A stretch of DNA of 13,045 nt from positions 2,907 through 15,951 of the forward strand of contig DIKH01000190.1 in NCBI GenBank assembly GCA_002424495.1, written 5' to 3'. The position numbers were made by a program, and so were the translations under genes. This document shows, piece by piece, positions 7,474 to 13,045 of this stretch; positions within the stretch are counted from its first letter, which is position 1, and each line of letters starts with the position of its first letter. This DNA is from Desulfobacteraceae bacterium UBA5623 (GTDB taxonomy: Bacteria > Desulfobacterota > DSM-4660 > Desulfatiglandales > Desulfatiglandaceae). A model generated the notes under the pieces. The model was given only the letters and a program-made list of their open reading frames with translations, was not told the origin of the DNA and made no database searches.

Positions 7474-7737
7474 TTAAATTTTACCCAAGATCAAAAAAAT
7501 AGTACTGCTGGACCATCCCGGAAAGAGTAATTCGTGTTTTAGGCGTTCAATACAGCTTGGGCCGGATCCAGCATGAACATGAAATTGGATAAAAACGGGC
7601 GTTTTTGAATTGCCTCCCCGGTGTGGACATAAAACGGCTGTGCCTCGCAAAAAGGCTAAAGCTCTTTCATGTGCCGAGCGGAGGAATGAGTTAAACTCTA
7701 AATTTCCTGGGGCTGGATTCTCAGGGCGGATTATCTA
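7474..7737 (-). pseudogene. Startless 86-codon open frame, relic or dispersed repeat
   Basis: Between TAG (7735-7737) and TAA (7474-7476) the minus strand is open for 86 codons with no ATG or GTG. The sequence includes NSFLRSAHERALAFLRG and FIQFHVHAGSGPSCIERLK. An open stretch this long in an A+T-rich region is unlikely by chance, but the composition (Ser, Pro, Cys, His) is unlike a typical enzyme. It resembles the spurious reading frames produced by dispersed intergenic repeats. I cannot tell a decayed gene from such a repeat without a search. Confidence 0.35.
7591..7606. terminator. Weak A/T stem-loop
   Basis: AAAAAC GGGC GTTTTT forms a six-pair stem with a four-base loop, and the 3' arm is itself a T-run. 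With almost no G-C pairs it could act as a weak bidirectional terminator at best. Confidence 0.2.
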
Positions 7738-7745
7738 ATACTTTA

Positions 7746-7931
7746 GTGAACAAGGAAAACAACAAAGTAATGAATGCTGTGAAAATTAGCAAATTGGATG
7801 CCAAACTTCGGGAGATGTTTGAATTGAGCAAACAGAACGAGGCAAAACGAAATCAGCGTAAAAGTCAATCAGGGACCGGCAATATAATCCGCAGAAGAAA
7901 AGGAGAACAGGACAAGCGGATTTCTTTTTAA
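7746..7931 (+). CDS. Small basic hypothetical protein
   Basis: The longest form starts at GTG 7746 and has 61 residues; an ATG at 7770 gives 53. Neither start has a well-placed ribosome binding site. The protein is strongly basic and hydrophilic: a heptad-like segment (KISKLDAKLREMFELSKQ) is followed by an Arg/Lys-rich tail (IIRRRKGEQDKRISF). It has no membrane segment and no signal peptide. I do not recognise the family. The tail could bind RNA or DNA, but that is only an impression from charge. It lies 183 bases before the lytic transglycosylase on the same strand. Clean amphipathic sequence and codon-like composition favour a real gene. Confidence 0.5.
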   Translation: MNKENNKVMNAVKISKLDAKLREMFELSKQNEAKRNQRKSQSGTGNIIRRRKGEQDKRISF

Positions 7932-7959
7932 TAGAAAGAGATGGACAACTGAGATCAGA

Positions 7960-7988
7960 CTTGAAGGGGTGAAAAGCCCTTCCTCAAG
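7960..7988 (+). other. Stem-loop downstream of the small basic ORF
   Basis: CTTGA/TCAAG and AGGG/CCCT pair around a loop of eight bases, with a three-base bulge on the 3' side. No T-run follows, so it is not a canonical intrinsic terminator. Confidence 0.25.
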
Positions 7989-8114
7989 CCAGCGGCCCTG
8001 ATTTCCTTAATTCTTGCATTGGGGGCATATATAATTTTGTCAATCTTCTGTTTCGATCCCCCTTTCTCAACGAAAGTCTTCTATTGACAACTATGATAGC
8101 TATTAGTTCTGGCA

Positions 8115-9044
8115 ATGAAAAAAACACCAAAAAATGCGGCCCTTGTTTTTGTCTTTCTAATCCTGCCGCTTATTCTGTCCTGTGCAGAAACAAAACCTCC
8201 TGAAAAAATAAAAGAGGCCAGAACAATCAGTGTATTCACTTGGAATGATGCCCCTAGCTGTTACAGTCCTGCTGTTGATTCCGTAGATTTTGGAAACGAT
8301 CTGACCTATTTCAGAAATCCAGGGATCAAATATAAGGTTGTCACATCAAGCTGGGAAGAACTCACAGAGGCGTTGAATTCTGAATATGCTGATATTATCG
8401 GGGAACACCTGTTCCCTCTCTCTTCAATAATAGATCCTGCGTACTCTTTTGACTTAGATGTCTTTGATCATGCCGACGTTAGAAATTTTCACAGCAGGGT
8501 CAAGTCCAGGCTCCCAAAGTATACGGAAATAATTCAAGAAACCGCGGAAGAATATGAAATTGACTGGCGGTTCATTGCCGCACTGATATACCAGGAATCA
8601 CACTTTGATCCAATGGCAAAGGGTGACGCCGGGGTTGAAGGGCTAATGCAGCTGACACTTGACACCGCCCTCCAGATGGGCATTGAAAACCGGCGGGACC
8701 CGGTGCAGAATATCACTGCCGGCATCAAATACTTTGACATGCTCTACAAGATATTTGATCAAGCAGAAAATCCTGACAGGTTGCTGATCACCCTTGCAAG
8801 TTACAACGCAGGTCCCGGCCATATCTTTGATGCCCGGAAGATCGCAAGAGAGAAAAACCTCGATCCGAATTGCTGGTCGGACCTGGAAAAGATCCTCCCC
8901 CTGTTGCGTTATCCTGAATACTATAATAAGGCCACCCATGGCTACTGTCGGGGCACGGAGCCGGTTCGTTATGTAAAAAGGATATGGAGCTATTACGATT
9001 TGCTAAAGAATGAAGGACGGTACAGGGATATTGACGAACTGTAG
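8115..9044 (+). CDS. Lipoprotein lytic transglycosylase, MltF-like, with a shortened N-terminal domain
   Basis: This enzyme should cleave peptidoglycan glycan strands at the periplasmic face of a membrane. Residues 1-23 form a lipoprotein signal with lipobox LILSC and C23 as the lipidated residue. Residues 37-98 (TISVFTWND, then SSWEELTEALNSEYADIIG) resemble one lobe of the solute-binding domain of MltF. Residues 125-300 are the GH23 SLT domain: YQESH with catalytic E161, GLMQLT at 176-181, and SYNAGPGH at 229-236. Wording around DWRFIAALIYQESHFDP and DARKIA matches MltF closely. At 309 residues it is about 200 shorter than E. coli MltF (518), because most of the binding domain is absent. The ribosome binding site is weak. 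The gene ends next to an insertion-sequence remnant on the other strand. Confidence 0.88.
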   Translation: MKKTPKNAALVFVFLILPLILSCAETKPPEKIKEARTISVFTWNDAPSCYSPAVDSVDFGNDLTYFRNPGIKYKVVTSSWEELTEALNSEYADIIGEHLFPLSSIIDPAYSFDLDVFDHADVRNFHSRVKSRLPKYTEIIQETAEEYEIDWRFIAALIYQESHFDPMAKGDAGVEGLMQLTLDTALQMGIENRRDPVQNITAGIKYFDMLYKIFDQAENPDRLLITLASYNAGPGHIFDARKIAREKNLDPNCWSDLEKILPLLRYPEYYNKATHGYCRGTEPVRYVKRIWSYYDLLKNEGRYRDIDEL

Positions 9045-9046
9045 AG

Positions 9047-9103
9047 TTAAGATTCCTGAGATTGAGATGTTTTTCCAGAGCCCATAAATTTTTTGCGTGA
9101 CAT
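9047..9103 (-). pseudogene. Truncated start of a gene, probably the transposase of an insertion-sequence remnant
   Basis: An excellent GAGGAGG lies 5 bases before an ATG that encodes only 18 residues (MSRKKFMGSGKTS and a few more) before TAA. The strong site and basic N-terminus suggest the beginning of a longer gene cut off where this DNA joins the 3' end of the lytic transglycosylase. It lies about 160 bases inside the right inverted repeat, where a transposase would begin. The transposase identity is an inference from position only. Confidence 0.35.
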
Positions 9104-9237
9104 AAAGTCCTCCTCTAAGGCCATAAGGCACCAAAGCATGAAAAGGCAGACCCTTTTGAGCAAGGAAAGGCCAGGGTGATTCTCAATGGTCGTCCGCTCA
9201 CAATCAACAAACATAGCGAATTGACCAAGTAAATTGT

Positions 9238-9260
9238 TATCTCATTCTCGGACAGCCTCC
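9238..9260 (-). repeat. Right copy of the 23-bp inverted repeat
   Basis: Minus strand begins GGAGGCTGTCCGA and matches 5932-5954 at 21 of 23 bases in opposite orientation. Together the copies bracket 3.33 kb. Flanking bases (ACTTG on the left, TAGCT on the right) show no obvious target-site duplication. Confidence 0.65.
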
Positions 9261-9315
9261 TAGCTTATTCGATCCGGCAGGACCAAGGCTGATGAACTTG
9301 TACGCGAGGTTCCCC

Positions 9316-10203
9316 TTAAGTCAATCCTGCCGCCGCCATTATATCAGGCACCACTTCCTCCTTCCCTATAGCCATGATATGCACGCCGTCACACATCCTT
9401 TCTTCCTTAACCCTCTTTATCATGCGGCCTGCAATCTCTATCCCCTTTTCAAGCGCTCGGCCCTTGGGCGCTGCGGCCATTTCATCAATCAGATCCTGGG
9501 GCACATTAACCCCAGCCACATTCTTGTTCATGAACCTGGCCATGGGTGCTGAGGTAAGCAGTATTATCCCTGCCAGGATTTTTACGGGAAATTGCCTTGC
9601 GTATTCCATGAATTTTTTGAAATTATCCAGGTCATATACGGCCTGTGTCTGTATGAACTCGGCGCCAGCCTCTATCTTTTTCTCAAACTTGATAAGCTGG
9701 GGCTCAATGGGGTTGGCCTCGGGGGTAACGATTGCCCCTGCGCAAAAAGATACCCCTCCTTCCAGATCGTTTCCGCCCAGATCCTTTCCTTTTTCAAGCC
9801 TCCTGATGGCCGACAGCAACTGACTTGAATCCAGGTCAAAGACGCCTTTTGCCTCCTTATGATCACCCAGGATGACCGAATCACCGGTGAGACACAGGAC
9901 ATTGTTTATCCCCCTGCTTGAGGCGAAGAGCAGATCCGCCTGTAAGGCCAGCCTGTTTCTGTCCCTACAGGTCATCTGTAGAATCGGCTCTCCTCCCATC
10001 TCCTTTACGAGAATCGCCCCCCCAAGGGAAGGGTACCTCATGACCGAGCTCTGATGGTCGGTGACATTCATGGCATCCACCTTGTCCTTCAGCAGTTCAA
10101 TGTGGTGTACCATCTTTTCTAGATTGGTCCCTTTGGGGGGAGCAACCTCAGATGTAACAACAAATTTGCCTGATTCCAGGGCCTTTTTAAATGAGGATGG
10201 CAT
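9316..10203 (-). CDS. metF: 5,10-methylenetetrahydrofolate reductase
   Basis: MetF is the FAD-dependent TIM-barrel enzyme that interconverts methylene- and methyl-tetrahydrofolate, the last step of the methyl branch of the Wood-Ljungdahl pathway and the source of methyl groups for methionine. At 295 residues it has the normal bacterial length. Catalytic Glu is E19 in TSEVAPPKG. TDHQSSVMRYPSLG, CLTGDSV and FIQTQAVYDLDNF are family hallmarks, the last lining the folate site. The ATG is preceded by AAAGGAG 9 bases away. It follows metV by 52 bases and is the last gene of the operon. The partner MetV and an iron-sulfur flavoprotein upstream indicate the anaerobic MetVF form, which takes electrons from a partner rather than directly from NAD(P)H. 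Confidence 0.95.
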   Translation of the reverse strand: MPSSFKKALESGKFVVTSEVAPPKGTNLEKMVHHIELLKDKVDAMNVTDHQSSVMRYPSLGGAILVKEMGGEPILQMTCRDRNRLALQADLLFASSRGINNVLCLTGDSVILGDHKEAKGVFDLDSSQLLSAIRRLEKGKDLGGNDLEGGVSFCAGAIVTPEANPIEPQLIKFEKKIEAGAEFIQTQAVYDLDNFKKFMEYARQFPVKILAGIILLTSAPMARFMNKNVAGVNVPQDLIDEMAAAPKGRALEKGIEIAGRMIKRVKEERMCDGVHIMAIGKEEVVPDIMAAAGLT

Positions 10204-10255
10204 GTGTCGAGGCTCCTTTCATTATTAAGCTAACAGCCTATTTAAGGTTTTGACG

Positions 10256-10912
10256 CTACGAAGCAGCAATCCTTAGCTTACCTGGCCGCGGCTCTCCGCC
10301 ATGGTGGTTCCTTGGCTTTTGCAGCGTTCTCATGGCATCGAGACGATTAAGATCCTTCAACCGGTTGTATATTAGTGTCCAGGCGCAGTCTTTTTGCTTG
10401 TCTATCTCGCACATCCCGTCATTGGTTCCGCCGCAGGGCCCATTTACAAGCCCCTTGTGGCAGGATGTGACCGGACATATACCGCCGGTCTCGCCTATGA
10501 TACAGGCCCCGCACTGGGAGCAGATCTCGTCAAACAAGCCCACGCCGGTCTCTTTTCCTATAAACAGGGTGTCAAGGGCGGGCACGACCACCTTTTTTAT
10601 CTGCCTGGCTATGGTCTGAACGCCAAATGCGCAGGACATGATCAGCAAGACGTCAGCCAGCCCGATCTGCTGGCCGAACTCGGCCAGGGCCACCGTGCTG
10701 ATGTTATCGCAGGCAACCGGCAAAATGACACTTCCTGTGATCAGCTTACCCTTTTTTGTCTGGGTCTCCTTCATCGCCTCCACCTGAGGTCCGCCCCCGG
10801 TGTTGGTCAGCGTTGTACATGTGCCGCACCCTACGATAAAAACCCTTCCAAGGCCCTCAAGAAGACGGTCAAGCTCTTCTTCAGGTTTTTGCTGCGTAAT
10901 AGATCGAATCAT
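10256..10912 (-). CDS. metV: MetV, cysteine-rich partner subunit of MetF
   Basis: This 218-residue protein matches the family annotated as methylenetetrahydrofolate reductase C-terminal or MetV, known from acetogens such as Moorella as the MetF partner that relays electrons. Cysteines fall in two groups: C29, C32, C68 and C94 in the N-terminal half, and C131, C134, C137, C146, C151, C160, C168 and C176 in the C-terminal half (CSQCGACIIG, GGICPVTSCHKG, NGPCGG). These are suited to iron-sulfur and zinc binding; which sites hold what cannot be read from sequence. The start overlaps the stop of the upstream flavoprotein gene as ATGA, with AGGAGAG upstream, so the two are translationally coupled. 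It acts in the cytoplasm. Confidence 0.9.
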   Translation of the reverse strand: MIRSITQQKPEEELDRLLEGLGRVFIVGCGTCTTLTNTGGGPQVEAMKETQTKKGKLITGSVILPVACDNISTVALAEFGQQIGLADVLLIMSCAFGVQTIARQIKKVVVPALDTLFIGKETGVGLFDEICSQCGACIIGETGGICPVTSCHKGLVNGPCGGTNDGMCEIDKQKDCAWTLIYNRLKDLNRLDAMRTLQKPRNHHGGEPRPGKLRIAAS

Positions 10913-13045
10913 GTCTCTCTCCTGTTTTTTTCGATATCACATCTCAGGCACCTCATCGCTTCCTGATGCGCCTGCTCCTCGCTAAAACCCATTTCAACCT
11001 CCCGGAAATCCTTAACCCTTTCCTCTGGTTCTTCGACCTTCACCTTTATCCTGGGCTTTTCATCGGTCGTCTCTTCGTCCAGCGCCAGGCCGATATTTTC
11101 CTCCATGGATGTCTTCTCATCAAGGATCTCCACCCTGCCTTTTTCACCATGCAGATATCTGTCAATGGCGAGAGCTGCCCTTCTGCCGGATGCGATGGCC
11201 TGAATTACAGTGCTGGGTCCGGTTGTAAAATCACCTCCTGCAAAAATTCCCTGGATATTGGTCGAAAGACTGTTTTCATCCACCTTGAGGCTCCCCCACA
11301 AGGCCCTTTCAAGCTGGCTGTCCTTTGACAGGAATGTGACATCAGGCGCCTGACCAATGGAAACTATTACCGTGTCTGCATCTACAATAAGCGTTGTCTC
11401 CTCATCAACACTCAGGCGGGAGCCGCCTGCCGGATCAAATACGGTTTTACTGCGTACAAACTCCATTCCCGTCACCTTGCCGCCGGAATGAATAATCCTC
11501 TTTGGCGCCCACAATGGGTTGATGACAACACCCTCTTCCATTGCCTCCTCGATGTCTTTGTCCCATGCAGGCATCTCGGTGATAGTCCTTCGATAAAAGA
11601 TCTGGACGTCCTGGGCGCCTACGCGCAAGGCGGTTCTGGCCACATCAATAGCTACATTTCCTCCGCCAATGACTATGACCCTGCCCGTAAACCGGATATC
11701 TTTGCCTGTCCTGATATCCGTCAAAAATTGCAGTCCGTGATAGAGACCTTCGACCCCCTCGTCTTCACCCTGAATCCCCATCCGGAGGCTGGACTGGGCG
11801 CCTGCTGCAATAAACACCGCCTTGTAGCCCTCTTCCAGAAGATCATTTACAGTGTGTCTTACATCAATGGGGGAGTTGTAGCGGATATCCACCCCGCAGC
11901 TTTTTATGTAATCAATCTCCTGCTCTATGACAGACCGAGGAAGCCGGAACTCCGGGATAGTGATGCCCAGCATGCCGCCACCCATTGGCTGGGACTCATA
12001 TGCTGTCACCTTGTAGCCCATCTTCGCCAGGTAATATCCGCAGGTAAGTCCGGCCGGGCCTGCGCCTATAATGGCAATCGCGCCTTTTTGGGTGACAGGA
12101 AATGGTTTTTGGCGAACTCCTATGTGATCAAAATACCAGTCCGACGCAAAGCGCTTTAAGGCCCTGATCGCCACAGGGTCATCCAGCTCCCCTCGCCTGC
12201 ATTTATATTCGCAGGGGTGAATGCAGATCCTGCCGCACACGGCGGGAAAGGGATTTCTCTCCCTGATTATCTCCACCGCCTTTTCATATTTTCCGCCGGC
12301 GATTGCCGCAACATAGTTGGGCACGTCAATCCCGGCGGGACATGCATGTTGGCAGGCAGATATCACCATGGAATCACATGTTGCGCCTGCGCAACGTTTC
12401 TCCAGGATATGATCCCTGAATTCCTTTTCAAAAAACTTAAGGGTTGAAAGGGCGGGCTTGGCGCATGTCTGGCCGAGGCCGCACAAGGATGTCTCTGTTA
12501 TTGTCTCTCCTATTTCCTTAATGGTCTCTATGTCGGAGAGCCTGCCCTGGCCCCTTGTAATTCTCGTCAACACCTCCAGCAACTGGGTTGTGCCCAGACG
12601 ACAGGGTGCGCATTTGCCGCAGGACTCTGACTGGGTGAAGCTCAGGAAAAACCGGGCGATTTCCACCATGCAGTTGTTTTCATCCATGACCACCATTCCG
12701 CCGGAGCCCATGATGGCCCCTATCTGTTGCAGGGTATCGTAGTCAATCGGGAGATTCAGAAACTGTTTGGGGACGCACCCGCCCGATGGCCCGCCCATTT
12801 GCACCGCCCTGAACTCTCTGCCTTTGGGTATTCCTCCGCCGATATCAAAGACAACCTCCTTGATGGTAGCGCCTATAGGCACTTCGACGAGACCGGTATT
12901 ATTCACCTTTCCCACAAGGGAGAAGATCTTGGTCCCTTTGCTGTTTTCAGTGCCCATCTGCCTGTACCAGTCAACACCGTTGTTGATTATCAGCGGCACA
13001 TTGGCCCATGTCTCCACATTGTTTATGTTAGTTGGTTTTCCATCA
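10909..13045 (-). CDS. NuoF-GltD fusion iron-sulfur flavoprotein, N-terminus beyond the right edge
   Basis: The frame is open to the last base: codons before the GTG at 13017 read GKPTNINNVETWANVP, a conserved NuoF stretch, so the gene continues outside. Numbering from that GTG: the rest of the NuoF FMN/SLBB part runs to ~110; the 4Fe-4S site is SESCGKCAPCRLG (C133, C136, C139) with C179. A GltD-like iron-sulfur region follows at ~209-275 (ACQHACPAGIDVPNY). FAD binding is GAGPAG at 318-323, the second nucleotide site GGGNVAIDVA at 451-460 with YRR at 475-477, and the FAD tail GIFAGGDFTTGPS. An acidic linker leads to RCLRCD at the C-terminus. It should move electrons between NADH, NAD(P)H and iron-sulfur partners, probably feeding MetVF. 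It shares an ATGA overlap with metV. Confurcation is possible but unproven. Confidence 0.88.
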   Translation of the reverse strand, partial: DGKPTNINNVETWANVPLIINNGVDWYRQMGTENSKGTKIFSLVGKVNNTGLVEVPIGATIKEVVFDIGGGIPKGREFRAVQMGGPSGGCVPKQFLNLPIDYDTLQQIGAIMGSGGMVVMDENNCMVEIARFFLSFTQSESCGKCAPCRLGTTQLLEVLTRITRGQGRLSDIETIKEIGETITETSLCGLGQTCAKPALSTLKFFEKEFRDHILEKRCAGATCDSMVISACQHACPAGIDVPNYVAAIAGGKYEKAVEIIRERNPFPAVCGRICIHPCEYKCRRGELDDPVAIRALKRFASDWYFDHIGVRQKPFPVTQKGAIAIIGAGPAGLTCGYYLAKMGYKVTAYESQPMGGGMLGITIPEFRLPRSVIEQEIDYIKSCGVDIRYNSPIDVRHTVNDLLEEGYKAVFIAAGAQSSLRMGIQGEDEGVEGLYHGLQFLTDIRTGKDIRFTGRVIVIGGGNVAIDVARTALRVGAQDVQIFYRRTITEMPAWDKDIEEAMEEGVVINPLWAPKRIIHSGGKVTGMEFVRSKTVFDPAGGSRLSVDEETTLIVDADTVIVSIGQAPDVTFLSKDSQLERALWGSLKVDENSLSTNIQGIFAGGDFTTGPSTVIQAIASGRRAALAIDRYLHGEKGRVEILDEKTSMEENIGLALDEETTDEKPRIKVKVEEPEERVKDFREVEMGFSEEQAHQEAMRCLRCDIEKNRRET

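Larger units (their letters stand above)
7120..7745. other. 626-base intergenic region with relics and palindromes
   Basis: No intact gene is visible. Contents in order: a T-run after the LUD gene (7154-7161) without a good hairpin, the CRP/FNR-like box (7168), the minus-strand fragment (7260-7358), an 18-bp perfect palindrome (7440-7457), an 86-codon startless open frame on the minus strand (7477-7734), and a small hairpin AAAAACGGGCGTTTTT (7591-7606). The mix suggests a graveyard of inserted DNA. Confidence 0.55.
9047..9260 (-). mobile_element. Insertion-sequence remnant, one end with leader and truncated gene start
   Basis: Reading the minus strand from 9260: a terminal repeat (GGAGGCTGTCCGA), a ~135-base leader with a possible promoter (TTGATT, 17 bases, GAGAAT), then a strong ribosome binding site and a cut-off gene. 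This is the layout of the left end of an insertion sequence. No transposase body and no clear target duplication are present. Confidence 0.4.

Noticed and set aside
8084..8114. TTGACA at 8088 as promoter of the lytic transglycosylase
   Set aside because: No acceptable -10 hexamer at 16-18 bases, and the start codon would lie almost at the transcription start.
5927..9265. Target-site duplication around the inverted repeats
   Set aside because: Flanking bases (ACTTG and TAGCT) do not match as a direct repeat, so a single clean insertion cannot be claimed.
11488..12159. 223-codon plus-strand open frame
   Set aside because: Antisense to the GltD part of the fusion gene, which carries clear FAD and NAD(P)H motifs.
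13015..13017. GTG as the true start of the NuoF-GltD gene
   Set aside because: The nine codons before it read as conserved NuoF sequence and the frame is open to the edge, so the gene is partial.
1..13045. CRISPR array, tRNA or rRNA
   Set aside because: No regularly spaced repeats and no cloverleaf or rRNA-like sequence seen on either strand by eye.

Overview
The window is chromosomal DNA from an anaerobic bacterium, most likely a Desulfobacterota (sulfate-reducer-like) lineage. The main clue is the right end. A NuoF/GltD-type iron-sulfur flavoprotein, metV and metF form one operon, an arrangement typical of anaerobes that run the Wood-Ljungdahl (acetyl-CoA) pathway forwards or in reverse. 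This assignment is an inference from gene content; there is no rRNA or marker phylogeny in the window.

Layout, left to right. (1) 1-1552, minus strand: a small 58-codon reading frame with a perfect ribosome binding site overlaps the start of radC; radC is followed after 2 bases by hsdR, a type I restriction motor subunit that runs off the left edge. (2) 1553-1910: a non-coding or relic stretch. (3) 1911-5837, minus strand: full-length hrpA, a DEAH RNA helicase. (4) 5838-9315: a more A+T-rich accessory segment. It carries, on the plus strand, a two-helix DUF202-like membrane protein, a LUD-domain (LutC/YkgG-like) protein, a small basic protein and a lipoprotein lytic transglycosylase of MltF type. 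Between them lie gene fragments, perfect palindromes and an orphan CRP/FNR-like box. This segment is bracketed by two inward-facing copies of a ~23-bp sequence beginning GGAGGCTGTCCGA (5932 and 9260). They look like the terminal inverted repeats of an insertion sequence. The right copy is followed by what reads as the leader and truncated start of a gene. (5) 9316-13045, minus strand: metF, metV and the 3' two thirds of a NuoF-GltD fusion, cut by the right edge.

Functional reading. In the right-hand operon, the NuoF part should accept or donate electrons at NADH through FMN. The GltD part carries FAD and a second NAD(P)H site. MetV is cysteine-rich and pairs with MetF, the flavoprotein that interconverts methylene- and methyl-tetrahydrofolate. 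No hdrABC or mvhD is visible, so the fusion may be the direct electron partner of MetVF here. The middle segment looks like a patchwork assembled with insertion-sequence ends. The left end holds a DNA-restriction gene next to radC.

The most interesting items are the NuoF-GltD/MetV/MetF unit, the inverted-repeat-bracketed segment with its relics and orphan regulatory signals, and the shortened MltF-like protein. I see no clear new defence system, CRISPR array, tRNA or rRNA.
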